The notes under the pieces: generated by a model | The model's database searches: none | What the model was told of the DNA's origin: nothing | The model's input: the letters and a program-made list of their open reading frames with translations, nothing else | In this document: one piece after another, positions 8,638 to 17,204 of the stretch | Numbering within the stretch: the stretch's first letter is position 1 | Layout of the letters: every line of letters begins with the position of its first letter | Program-made: the position numbers and the translations under genes | NCBI GenBank assembly: GCA_005772855.1 | Contig: SXIK01000206.1 | Location: 1 to 44,390 of the forward strand | Direction of reading: 5' to 3' | DNA from: Planctomycetia bacterium | Lineage (GTDB): Bacteria; Planctomycetota; UBA8108; SXIK01 | DNA length: 44,390 nt

Positions 8638-9114
8638 TCATTTCCCTCCCGAGGCCGATGGGGCAGCATCGAGCACCGCCCGGATAATCTTGTCGTAGCC
8701 CGTGCAGCGGCAGAGATTGCCCGCAAGCCAGGCACGGGCCTGGGCCTCCGTGGGATGCGGGTGCACATCCAGGAGCGCTTTCGCCGCCACAAGGAAGCCC
8801 GGCGTACAAATACCGCACTGGAGAGCTGCGTGTTCCAGGAACTTCTGCTGAAGAGGATGCAACGTCCCGCCCTCGGCAAGGCCCTCGATCGTCGTCACCT
8901 TGCGGCCCTGTGCCTCCAGCCCAAAGACGATGCAGGAATTAACAACGCGGCCGTCGAGGAGCACGCTGCACGCGCCGCAGTTGCCGTTGTTGCAGCCCTC
9001 CTTCGATCCCGTGAGTTTCAACTCATCGCGGAGCACCTCCAGGAGGCTCTGACGCGGCTCACAGAAAGTCTCTGTTGCTTCGCCATTCAGCTCAAATGTC
9101 AGATGCGATTTCAT
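8638..9114 (-). CDS. Molybdenum hydroxylase small (2x 2Fe-2S) subunit
   Basis: A 158-residue electron-transfer subunit. The N-terminal plant-ferredoxin-type cluster site is CNNGNCGAC with the fourth cysteine in VNSCIV. The C-terminal helical domain carries CGICTPGF and NLCRCTGYD. All eight cluster cysteines are present. It passes electrons from the molybdenum site to the FAD subunit. The ATG at 9114 gives the usual family length and has AAAGGAA upstream; an in-frame ATG at 9168 would overlap the FAD gene by 35 bases and adds a non-homologous leader. The gene sits between the FAD and large subunits in one operon. Confidence 0.95.
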   Translation of the reverse strand: MKSHLTFELNGEATETFCEPRQSLLEVLRDELKLTGSKEGCNNGNCGACSVLLDGRVVNSCIVFGLEAQGRKVTTIEGLAEGGTLHPLQQKFLEHAALQCGICTPGFLVAAKALLDVHPHPTEAQARAWLAGNLCRCTGYDKIIRAVLDAAPSASGGK

Positions 9115-9133
9115 GTTTTGTTTCGGGTTCCTT

Positions 9134-10030
9134 TCAGCGTCCTCGAGCTCGATGGAAAGCGTCTTCAAGCGTCCTGACAGTCAAGACACCACAGAGGTGG
9201 CGCCGCTGCCACTCCTCTCCACGCATGTCGGTAATCGGCTTCGCTGCCTTGCGCGAAGCCTCTGCCGCGGCCTCGAAGACCTCGGGGGTTGCCTTCTTGC
9301 CAATCAGCGCCTGGGCAGCCTCCGTGACGAGGATTGGGGTCGGCGCGACGGCGGCGAGGCAGATGCCTGCGTCGCGGATTGTCGAGAGATCGGCTTCAAG
9401 CTCGAGCATGGAGGCGACGCCAACGACCGCAATATCCATCTCGTTGCGCGGAATGAATCGGAGGTACCTCGCGCCGGAGCGTGGCCGAGGCGGCGGGACG
9501 TGGATCGACACCAGCACCTCGCCGGGGATGAGCACCGTTCGTCCCGGGCCCGTGCAGAAATCCGTCACTGGCAACGTGCGGGATCCATTTCGCCCCACGA
9601 CGCGCAGCATGGCCTTCAGCACAACCAGCGGCGGTATCCCATCGGCGGCCGGCGAGGCGTTGCAGAGGTTGCCGCCAAAACTGGCGCGGTTCTGAATCTG
9701 GACGCTGCCGATCAAGGAAGCGGAATCGACAATGCAGGGGTAATGTTGCGCGACCGCGCGGTCCTCGTAGATTCGGGAGCAGCACACCGCGGCCCCGATG
9801 GTGAGTCCAGAGACCGGGTCGCACACTAGCTGCGTCAACTCCGGAATGTTTTTCACATCGACGATCGTGTCGGGGTCCAATCCTCCCAGACGTCGGCTGA
9901 GAGTGTTCTCACGAAGCTGAACAATCAGGTCCGTCCCCCCCGCAAGCACACGAGCCCGTGGTCCGCGCTCCGAGAGCAGGTGCACGGCCTCCGAGAGGGT
10001 CCGGGGGGCAGCATAAGCGATTTCTTTCAC
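9134..10030 (-). CDS. Molybdenum hydroxylase medium (FAD-binding) subunit
   Basis: A 298-residue FAD subunit of the CoxM/XdhB type. The two FAD-binding loops are visible: AGGTDLIVQLRE (about residues 31-42) and the segment from LIGSVQIQNRASFGG into NLCNASPAAD (about 104-129). The C-terminal CO dehydrogenase flavoprotein domain follows. It receives electrons from the 2Fe-2S subunit and hands them to NAD+ or another acceptor. The start is GTG at 10030, giving the standard KEIAYAAPRTL beginning; GGAAGG lies upstream. It is the first gene of the operon and is divergent from the acetamidase gene, leaving about 260 bases for promoters. Confidence 0.94.
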   Translation of the reverse strand: MKEIAYAAPRTLSEAVHLLSERGPRARVLAGGTDLIVQLRENTLSRRLGGLDPDTIVDVKNIPELTQLVCDPVSGLTIGAAVCCSRIYEDRAVAQHYPCIVDSASLIGSVQIQNRASFGGNLCNASPAADGIPPLVVLKAMLRVVGRNGSRTLPVTDFCTGPGRTVLIPGEVLVSIHVPPPRPRSGARYLRFIPRNEMDIAVVGVASMLELEADLSTIRDAGICLAAVAPTPILVTEAAQALIGKKATPEVFEAAAEASRKAAKPITDMRGEEWQRRHLCGVLTVRTLEDAFHRARGR

Positions 10031-10289
10031 GTTGAAGGTCCTTCCACTGGACGTCGCAGAATGTCGAGCGCGAGGCTCCGAAGACGATGACTCGAGGAAT
10101 TGGAACGCGAAAACGATGGAAAAACAAGCGACGATCCGGAGGACACGAACGGAGGGACCCGTCCCGCTGCGACACCCATCCCGCTAAGGCATTGGCCTTC
10201 GAGTCCTCTGCGGTTACGCTCACGGCAAGGACTCAACTACAAGGCGTCGCCAGGCCCCGAAGGCTCAACGCCCTGTGAACAGGAACCTC

Positions 10290-11246
10290 ATGAAGCGCAT
10301 TCCCCGATCGCAAGCCCTTCTCTACGAGCTCGACTACCGCCTCAAGCCCATCCTGCACGTCGCCCAGGGCGAGAGCTTCGAGGTGGAGACGGAGGACGCG
10401 GCCTCGGGCCGGCTAAGGGCGGGCAATGTGCTGCCGACGGTCGAAAATCGCCCCGAGCTCCGCGACTACCCTCCTCGCGTCAACCCCGTCGCCGGTCCCA
10501 TCTTTGTCGAGGGCGCTCGCCCCGGCGACCTCCTCGCCGTCCGCATCGAGCACATCGAAGTGCCCGAGCAGGGGGCAACGTGGCTGCGCCCTGGCGTGGG
10601 CCCGCTCGGCGACTCGAAGCGGTGGCTGGGCGACTCGGGTCCTTGCACCCGCATTTTGCGTAACGAGCCGGGCCCGAGCGGTGCTTTCCACGATGGCACC
10701 GTCCACTTCGACGAGCGGATTTCCTGGCCAGTGCAGCCCTTCATCGGCACGCTGGCGACCGCAACGGAGCGCCATGTGCCCACGAGCGGCTTCGGGCAGG
10801 GCCCCTTTGGCGGCAACCTCGACGTCCGTGACTTTTCTCCCGGCCACACCGTGCTCCTCAACGTCTATCAGGAGGGCGGACTCCTTTTCCTGGGTGACGT
10901 TCACGCCTCCCAGGCCGACACCGAATTCACGGGCACTGCGAACGAGATCCGCTCGGTCGTGCGGCTCTCCTTGACGGTCGTCCCGGGGAAGCGTCTTTCA
11001 GCGCCTCGAGTCATCAAGGATCGCACGATCGTCTTCCTCGGGATCGACCGCCCGCTCGAGTCAGCCGTCCAACGTGCGATCATCGCCTTCATGGAATGGC
11101 TGGTTGAGGATCACGGCGTCGCGCCCCGGGACGCGTACCTCTTGACTTCGATCCATCCCGAAATGCGCGTTCACGTCTATCAGATGGTCCCCGGCTTCGG
11201 ACTCGACTTCGTCGCCGGTGTGGAGTTCCCGAAGCACGGGCCTTGA
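10290..11246 (+). CDS. Acetamidase/formamidase family protein
   Basis: A 318-residue member of the FmdA/AmdA family, which hydrolyses short-chain amides to ammonia and the carboxylate. Typical segments are VNPVAGPIFVEGARPGD (about residues 65-81), GGNLDVRD (about 173-180) and LFLGDVHASQADTEFTGTA (about 196-214), with the acidic and histidine residues expected to bind zinc. The length is normal for the compact bacterial form. The ATG at 10290 is preferred over a GTG at 10275 because AGGAA lies just before it. The gene diverges from the molybdenum hydroxylase operon, which suggests a shared pathway for an N-heterocycle or amide, but that link is inferred from position. Confidence 0.88.
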   Translation: MKRIPRSQALLYELDYRLKPILHVAQGESFEVETEDAASGRLRAGNVLPTVENRPELRDYPPRVNPVAGPIFVEGARPGDLLAVRIEHIEVPEQGATWLRPGVGPLGDSKRWLGDSGPCTRILRNEPGPSGAFHDGTVHFDERISWPVQPFIGTLATATERHVPTSGFGQGPFGGNLDVRDFSPGHTVLLNVYQEGGLLFLGDVHASQADTEFTGTANEIRSVVRLSLTVVPGKRLSAPRVIKDRTIVFLGIDRPLESAVQRAIIAFMEWLVEDHGVAPRDAYLLTSIHPEMRVHVYQMVPGFGLDFVAGVEFPKHGP

Positions 11247-11275
11247 CAGTTCGTTGATCAAGTCCAAGCGGCAGC
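11247..11275 (+). repeat. Short dispersed element, copy 1
   Basis: CAGTTCGTTGATCAAGTCC then AAGCGGCAGC begins on the first base after the acetamidase stop codon. It shares GTTGA, CAAGTCC and CGGCAGC at equal spacing with the copy at 27025. The function is unknown; it may be a 3'-end or old mobile-element remnant. Confidence 0.4.
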
Positions 11276-11368
11276 ATTGCGCGCCGCCATCCGCCATCTT
11301 TCAGGAACAAACTTGTGGTGGGCAATACTCGGGAGCTTGCGGTCGGGCGGGATAAGGCTCCGAGCACC

Positions 11369-12331
11369 TCATATCGGCTGTGGGGCATAGTCGCTCACTT
11401 CCGCTGGCGCAACCGCCTTCAACAAGTCGACGGAGCGGCGGAGGCCCTCGGCACAGGAGAGCATGACGTCTTCATGTTCGATGGAGAGCCAGCCGTCATA
11501 GCCGTTCATGCGAAGGCGATAGCAGAAGTCGCGCCACCAGCCCTCGCCATGGCCGTACCCCAGCGTGATGTAGCTCCACGAGCGAGCCGCAATGTCCATG
11601 AGCGAACCGTTCTCCAGAAGGCTCCTTGTTGCGCAGATCGCTTCGTTGATGAAGGTATCCTTCGCATGAACATGGTAAATGGCCTCTCCCAGCGCGTCGA
11701 TGGCTGCAATCGGGTTCGCGCCCATCCACATCAGGTGGCTAGGATCGAGATTTGCGCCAACCACGGGCCCGATCTCCTTGCGCAGCCGAAGCAGCGAGGG
11801 AACGTTGAAGACCAGTTGATTTCCATGCAATTCGACGCAGAGCTGCTCGACCCCATTTTGCGCCGCGAGGCGGGCGAGATTGCGCCAGTAGGGCAGCAGC
11901 TTTTCCTCCCACTGCCACTTGAGGACCCTTGCCGACTCGGGAGGCCAGGCCATGACCATCCAGTTGGGCACCGCGTCACCTGGGGCGCCCCCGGGGAGCC
12001 CGGACATAAGGCAGACTTTCTTGACACCGAGAGCGCCGGCAAGCCGGACAGTATCCTCAAGCACCATCGACTGGCGTTCTCCGTCCATGGGGTGAAGCTG
12101 GTTGCCATTGGCGTTCAGCGCAATCAGCTTGAGATTGCGGCTCGCGAATGCCTTCAAGAATTCGGCTCGGGCCGGCGCCGACGCCACAAGCGTCTTCAAG
12201 TCGAGATGGCGAGCTGACGACCAATTTCCGGAATTCATTTCGATGCCTTCGACGCCCAACCGAGCTGCCGTGTCAAGCATTTCCGTAAAACCGAGCTGAG
12301 CGAGCGAGTCCGAGACCATACCAATCTTCAT
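11369..12331 (-). CDS. Sugar phosphate isomerase/epimerase (xylose isomerase-like TIM barrel)
   Basis: A 320-residue AP-endonuclease-2/xylose-isomerase-like TIM barrel. It starts MKIGMVSDSLAQLGFTEML and contains GVEGIEMNSG, VCLMSGLPGG, LCVELHGNQLVFN (metal Glu/His), GANLDPSHLMWMG (metal Asp/His), IYHVHAKDT and a late LSIEHED, the usual run of metal and substrate ligands. These enzymes interconvert or epimerise sugars or keto-inositols. The ATG at 12331 is firm: AAGGAGAG lies six bases upstream. The open frame upstream to 12472 is not supported. It follows the GH38-like gene on the same strand after about 220 bases, so a shared carbohydrate role is plausible. Confidence 0.9.
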   Translation of the reverse strand: MKIGMVSDSLAQLGFTEMLDTAARLGVEGIEMNSGNWSSARHLDLKTLVASAPARAEFLKAFASRNLKLIALNANGNQLHPMDGERQSMVLEDTVRLAGALGVKKVCLMSGLPGGAPGDAVPNWMVMAWPPESARVLKWQWEEKLLPYWRNLARLAAQNGVEQLCVELHGNQLVFNVPSLLRLRKEIGPVVGANLDPSHLMWMGANPIAAIDALGEAIYHVHAKDTFINEAICATRSLLENGSLMDIAARSWSYITLGYGHGEGWWRDFCYRLRMNGYDGWLSIEHEDVMLSCAEGLRRSVDLLKAVAPAEVSDYAPQPI

Positions 12332-12550
12332 TGTGCTCTCCTTGAATCTGGGCAGAGACCTTGAGTAGAGACTGATGAATCCTTGCAGGGGCCAGTCCCA
12401 CTCTCCGTTGACCTTCGCAAGACGCTTTGAAACCTTGAAGCTATCCGAGGGACTCCCCTGGATCAACGACATGGCCGATCACGCAGCGAATCACACGGAG
12501 GGAGCCAGTCCGTGCAAGACGAAGGCGCCGGGTCGATGATTGCCTCGCCC

Positions 12551-14983
12551 TCAGTCCTCGTTGACCCCGTCAGTTTCACGCCACTGGCCGCCGCGCTCGA
12601 TACGCAGGGTCTTGATCTCAAATGGCTTGAGGAAGACGTGGGCCTCGACTTTCGGATTGCCCAGACGCAGCACCGCCTCGCAGCCAACTCCAAGAGACTC
12701 GGCAATACGGAGCACCAGAGCCAGCTTGTCGGAGGAACGTTTGCATGCGCACAGCCTCACACCGAGTGGCTCGAGGCTCAAGAAGTCGACCCGATTCTGA
12801 TGGGGCAGCAGCCGTACGGACAGGCCCACGAGGACGCTCGGCGGAGCGTCGAGCCAGTCGGCAAGCCCGCTCAAGTTTGGGATCACCGTGCTCACCTCTC
12901 CAGCTGTGATGAGGAAGCGCAGATCATGCACGCCCTGGTCCATGAGCTCGCAGTCTGAATCGTCCAGTTTCTGACCCGACTCGTGGCAGGAAGGCACGGA
13001 GCGAAGCACGGAGATGCGCGCCTCGCCCTCGGACGCCTCGAGCCCGTGCTGGCCGCAATGGACAACGGCGATTGCGGCGCTCTTCCCACCGACCTGGCCA
13101 CCCAACGCAAACCATCGTCCGTGCCATCGCTCGAGACCGTCCGCCGGGAGAAAGAAGTTGGCGCCGGCAGACTCGCAGCGCGGCGCGGCCGAGGCGAACA
13201 CGGTCGGGACGGTGAGCTTCAGTCGCTTCCGGTGTTCATTCCAGTGGATCCGAAGCTGGAGCTCGAGCACGGGCCAACCGGCGTACGCCACGACCCGCAT
13301 CACGATGCGGCTCTGCGCGAAACAAAGCACGCTCTCGGTGACGGACCGAATCGGTCCCTTCACAAGGACACGAGGCCCCTCCGACAGCTTGAACCGGCCA
13401 ACACACGGTCCAGAGACTGCGGCCGCGTGCCCGGAGGATCCACCGAGGTCCTCGAACACCAGGGGCTCGAAGAGCGGACCACGCAAGCACTCAAGTCCCT
13501 GAATGGGCTCCAGCGAGGTGAGAAGCCCACGGCTCGGATCGATAACGTGAGACAGCGCCGCGGGCGCTGGCCAGAGTCTGCGAGTGCCTGGACAGACCTC
13601 GACCTTGAAATACGAAGCTCCGACCCCCGGCAGGTCGGCGCCAAAGACGACCTTTCGCCGCCAACCATGCGATGGGAGGAGCGACGCCGGCGGGTCCTCC
13701 TGGCAGGGGACCTCGGTGCCATCTGGCGAAAAGACTCGCAGGTGCCACTCGCCTCCAGCTTGGTGGCCATGGTCGAGCGAGCACTCGGCCTCGAGGGGCA
13801 TCCGCGCAAGCCCGGGGTTCGCATTCAGGACGACGAGCGGCCGAGAAACGCGCCAGGGCACCCCACGCTGCAGATCCACGGCAGCCACAAGCCGCAGCCG
13901 TCGCAGCACCTCCTCCGCCTTGCCGTACAGGTCGAGCGTATCGAGAGCGCCCGCTTCCGTGAGCGAGCCGGAAAGCGACTTTTGCGCGTCGTTGGTCACG
14001 TGCGAGCGCCAGCTCTCCAGGAGCTCTTCTTCGGGATACTGCGCTTCGCGCAAGCTCCAGGCGGCCGCGCAAAGTGACTCCGTTTGCGTCAGGAGACCCA
14101 GGCTGCGACGCGCACGCCGCTTGATTCTGGCGTGCGAGGTGTGGGACGCGGCGCCAGCGCCGAGCCCGTCGTCCGTGCTGATCGGCAATCCGGCCAGAGC
14201 GTCGGAGAGCAACTCCAGAAGGCCCTCGAAGGTGCCGTGGACTACCTCCAAGTGGCCGTTTGCGCTCCTGAAGTCGTTGATGCGGCGCAAGTCATCGCGA
14301 CCCCCTCCCCCTTCCGCGTCACCCAGGCCCCAGAAGACCGGGACGGGCTGCTTCGAGAGCAGGGCCAGATCTCGAGCAGCCTCGAGGCGCGCTCCCAGGC
14401 CCTGCGAATCAATGCGCTCGAATCCGACGGGAATTCTCAGACCCGCCAAATCCGAATCGTCTGCGCCAAGCCAACGAACGAGACGCCTCGAGTCGGCCAG
14501 GCTCGTGGTGAGCCCAGGATGGCTCACGCTCTCGGGCCCCAAACTGAGGAGAAGCTCGTAACCCGCCTGCCGAAGTAGCTGGGGCAAGCCGGGCGGCAAG
14601 CCGATCGTCTCGAGCGCACAGGCGACCCGTGGCCGGGCCTTGAAGCGTTCCAGAAAATACTTTCGAGCGAACGCCAGGTTTCTGATGAGCGCCTCAAGCC
14701 CGGCATATCGAAGCTCGGGTTCGACCCACCAACCCCCACTCACACACCACCTGCGGTCAGCGGCAAGGTGCTGAATCTCCCTAAAAAGTGGGGGGTCCAA
14801 CCGCTCAACCGCGAGGTAAGCCCAGGCCTCACCGTGGCTGAAAGAAAGCCTGGGATCCTCGCGAAGCATCTCCGCCGCCGTGCGGAAGACTTGCAACGCT
14901 TGCGCACAGCCCTCCTCCCAGCGCCACTGCCAGGAGGGATGGAGGCGCGTTGTGAAGATAAGGTGTATCGAGGGCTGAGTCAT
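12551..14983 (-). CDS. GH38-fold (alpha-mannosidase-like) protein, catalytic residues replaced
   Basis: An 810-residue protein with the overall pattern of glycoside hydrolase family 38. Family landmarks are GGWWVEPE (about 83-90), GLPQLLRQAG (about 132-141), GLGDAEGGGG (about 219-228) and, in the middle domain, the SLSGS turn (about 336-340), followed by a C-terminal beta-rich mannosidase domain. However, the zinc pair normally in HxDPxWLW is RLHPSWQW (Arg13, His15), the nucleophile Asp of PDxFG is Glu125 in LETIG, and the HD of QFHD is Gln334-Lys335. By my reading all zinc and nucleophile positions are changed, so it may be an inactive or repurposed relative. The ATG at 14983 begins MTQPSIHLIF; no signal peptide is seen. 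The sugar isomerase follows downstream. Confidence 0.8.
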   Translation of the reverse strand: MTQPSIHLIFTTRLHPSWQWRWEEGCAQALQVFRTAAEMLREDPRLSFSHGEAWAYLAVERLDPPLFREIQHLAADRRWCVSGGWWVEPELRYAGLEALIRNLAFARKYFLERFKARPRVACALETIGLPPGLPQLLRQAGYELLLSLGPESVSHPGLTTSLADSRRLVRWLGADDSDLAGLRIPVGFERIDSQGLGARLEAARDLALLSKQPVPVFWGLGDAEGGGGRDDLRRINDFRSANGHLEVVHGTFEGLLELLSDALAGLPISTDDGLGAGAASHTSHARIKRRARRSLGLLTQTESLCAAAWSLREAQYPEEELLESWRSHVTNDAQKSLSGSLTEAGALDTLDLYGKAEEVLRRLRLVAAVDLQRGVPWRVSRPLVVLNANPGLARMPLEAECSLDHGHQAGGEWHLRVFSPDGTEVPCQEDPPASLLPSHGWRRKVVFGADLPGVGASYFKVEVCPGTRRLWPAPAALSHVIDPSRGLLTSLEPIQGLECLRGPLFEPLVFEDLGGSSGHAAAVSGPCVGRFKLSEGPRVLVKGPIRSVTESVLCFAQSRIVMRVVAYAGWPVLELQLRIHWNEHRKRLKLTVPTVFASAAPRCESAGANFFLPADGLERWHGRWFALGGQVGGKSAAIAVVHCGQHGLEASEGEARISVLRSVPSCHESGQKLDDSDCELMDQGVHDLRFLITAGEVSTVIPNLSGLADWLDAPPSVLVGLSVRLLPHQNRVDFLSLEPLGVRLCACKRSSDKLALVLRIAESLGVGCEAVLRLGNPKVEAHVFLKPFEIKTLRIERGGQWRETDGVNED

Positions 14984-15343
14984 TTACTTGCAAGACACCA
15001 TCGCGGCGCCCGAGTGCATATCGGCAAACCTGCCCACAGAACCCAGGCCTACATTTCCGCACAAGGTGTGCGCTCCCGACAGGGCCCGATAACCATGCCC
15101 AGGAGACCGCCAAGGAAGCAAGAGGCGCTCACGCTCTTCACGTTCAAGTATGCGCGCCAAGCTCGCTAAACTACAGGCGGACGGCGAGGAACAATTGCGG
15201 GTCAAGCTCGAACGAGAATCTGCACCCAGGATCCCAATCATGGCCGCGCGGTGCCCTGGCTTCGCAGGGAAGGATATCTTCACACCACCCAGCCCCCGGA
15301 CGGCCTGCCAGTTTACAAGTCGGCGCGGAGATCGGGCCTATCT

Positions 15344-15378
15344 TTGCGAATTACCGCTGAAAACAGAGCACTTCGCAA
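15344..15378. repeat. Inverted repeat upstream of sigma-54 promoter candidate
   Basis: TTGCGAA at 15344-15350 and TTCGCAA at 15372-15378 are perfect inverted copies separated by 21 bases. They end two bases before the -24 element. They could be a regulator-binding site or a weak stem; the sequence alone does not decide. Confidence 0.35.
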
Positions 15379-15380
15379 GC

Positions 15381-15396
15381 TGGCAAGGGCTTTGCT
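15381..15396 (+). promoter_or_regulatory. Sigma-54 (-24/-12) promoter candidate
   Basis: TGGCAAGGGCTTTGCT matches the sigma-54 consensus TGGCACG-N4-TTGCW at every fixed position except one (A for C at the sixth base). The essential GG (15382-15383) and GC (15394-15395) are exactly ten bases apart, and a pyrimidine precedes the T as expected. Initiation would be near 15407, leaving a leader of about 230 bases before the ATG at 15635. Downstream on the same strand, beyond two surface-protein genes, lies a sigma-54 activator, which makes the site more credible. Activity is inferred. Confidence 0.55.
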
Positions 15397-15634
15397 TTAC
15401 CCTTCCCGTAGGTCTGCCCGCCTTGGGACGGATCAAGGTATTCAGAAGCTCGGTGGCCGTGAAAGGTTCTTTCACACCCTACGCGCAGGAGCGTCAAGGG
15501 CTTTTTACAAGGTCGCCGCGCTATCAGTTAAAGCCAATCCGAATGAATGACTTGTAACCGCCTGCCGGGATGGTCCCGGATTTGCGTCAGCGGTATTCAC
15601 AAGTACGGGAAACCACTTTCTTGGAGGTTCTCTG

Positions 15635-17043
15635 ATGCGTTGTCTCCACCGTCAAGCTCTCTGTGTCACCGCTCTCCTGAGCATCTCTGTGTCGGCGAGG
15701 ACTGCAGAGTCCACTTTTATTCGAGGCGATTCGAACGCGGATGCCCGGGTCGACATTGCCGACCCCGTCTTCACGCTGGCTTATAGCTTCCTCGGCAGCA
15801 AGGCGCCAGCCTGTGCTGACGCTGCGGATGCGAATGATGACGGCGCAATGGACATCTCGGATGCGGTCTTCACGCTTTTTTCCTCTTCCAGGGATCGACG
15901 AGGACCCCGCCTGCGCCGTTCCCCGCCGCAGGACTCGACACGACCCCTGACTCGCTTCATTGTGACGCCGGCATGGTGGGCGAAGGAACCCTCCTTCTTG
16001 CGATACACGACACCCCCCCGGCGGACCTTACAGAGTTCTGGATTACAATCCAGGAAGTCCAGGTCACTCAAGCCAACGGTACGGAGCTCCAGGTCTTCCC
16101 ACCGGCCGGCGACCCGACGGCAGAGAAGGTCGTTAACCTGCTCGACAACGCCTCCGCCTCGAGCATCATCGCTTCGATCCCCGTGCCGGCCGGAGAGTAC
16201 AGCGAGGTTGAAATCCGATTCGATCATGCCAGTGCGAGAGCTGGTGAGGCAGAGGTCCTCGTGGTCCCGGACCACGGAGACGTGGAGATCCACCTTCAAG
16301 TCCCCGTCACCGTCACGGACGGAACGCTTAGCGCCCTCGTCCTCGACTTCAACCTCACCTCCTCGCTGACCGACGGCGGAGAGGGCAAGATTTTCTTGAA
16401 CCCCGTGATCGAGAAAGACGATGACGGCGACGACGATGGCGAGGAGAGCGATGTGGAGCTGAAGGAATTCCACGGCACGGTGGCTTCGGTCGACGTGGCC
16501 TCGAATTCGTTTGTGGTCAATCTCTCCGTCCACAAGCGCCGGGGCGAGGAGACTGTAACCGCTGGCCAGGTGACGGTCGTGGTCGACGAGAAAACGTCGT
16601 ACGAGGACACCGATGGCCTGGCCGCACTTCAAGAGGGCCAGGAGGTCGAGGTGAAGGGCGATCTTCGTGAGGACGGAAGTGTTCTCGCGTCCGAAATCGA
16701 GCTGAAGTCGAATGACGAGGGTGAAGATCTCGACGACGACGGCGTGGAGGATGAAGATGAGCACGACGGTCACGATTCCGACATCGACAACGACGATCAG
16801 CCGAACCACGAGGACGAGGACGACGACAACGACGGAGTGTCGGACGACGACGACTCCGATGACGACAACGACGGCATCGACGACGACTCCGACGAAGACC
16901 ACGTGGACGACGACGGCGTGGACGATCACCACAACGGCGATGGCCATCATGATGACGGTGATGGTGAGGGCGATGAAGCCGGAGAAGGCGACGACCATCC
17001 TGGCGACAACGACGCGACGGACGATGATCCAGCGACCCCCTGA
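15635..17043 (+). CDS. Exported dockerin-like/DUF4382/DUF5666/Asp-rich protein, apparent frameshift
   Basis: One gene read in two frames. The first frame (from ATG 15635, GGAGG eight bases upstream) encodes a signal peptide and paired EF-hand-like dockerin repeats: FIRGDSNADARVDIAD, then ADANDDGAMDISDAVFTL. At the T run 15876-15881 the repeat's expected FLFQG continues only in the -1 frame, which runs to TGA at 17043. Joined, it gives about 469 residues. After the dockerin-like part come a DUF4382-like domain (about 115-240), a DUF5666-like beta domain (about 270-350), and a tail of about 110 residues made mostly of Asp, Glu, His and Gly, resembling thrombospondin type 3 calcium repeats. It is probably a calcium-binding surface protein. 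The break may be a sequencing error, a real mutation, or slippage. Confidence 0.78.
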
Positions 17044-17124
17044 GAGTGCGCCGGTGAACAACGGCCACTCGAATTGCACCGGGCGCGAAATCCCGGCGCG
17101 ACAAGGCTGAGTGCCGGAAGCAGC

Positions 17125-17160
17125 CCGGGGAGCACAGCGAGCCTTTCGTTCGCTCCCCGG
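17125..17160 (+). terminator. Hairpin between the two surface-protein genes
   Basis: CCGGGGAGC at 17125-17133 pairs perfectly with GCTCCCCGG at 17152-17160, a nine-base GC-rich stem with an 18-base loop. It is followed by ATCTGCTATCTTTTGG, which has a short T run. It could be a partial terminator separating the dockerin-like gene from the cohesin-like gene, or a processing site within one transcript. Confidence 0.45.
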
Positions 17161-17204
17161 ATCTGCTATCTTTTGGACATGGAGAGCAGAACTGGAAGAA
17201 CCTC

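Larger units (their letters stand above)
14984..15634. other. Intergenic region with regulatory-looking structure
   Basis: About 650 bases separate the divergent GH38-like and dockerin-like genes. Short open frames here lack ribosome sites and protein-like composition, so I do not call a gene. The stretch holds a sigma-54 promoter candidate at 15381, an inverted repeat TTGCGAA/TTCGCAA (15344-15350 and 15372-15378), a perfect small hairpin GTGAAAG-GTT-CTTTCAC (15459-15475) and another CCGGGA-TGG-TCCCGG (15565-15579). The last two would lie in the 5' leader of the dockerin-like gene. Confidence 0.6.

Noticed and set aside
12983-14561. Plus-strand open frames of over 300 codons inside the GH38-like gene
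   Set aside because: They are shadows of a high-GC gene; the minus frame carries family motifs throughout, the plus frames carry none.
15150-15557. 135-codon plus-strand open frame upstream of the dockerin-like gene
   Set aside because: No ribosome site, no recognisable motif, and it overlaps the sigma-54 promoter candidate and inverted repeats.
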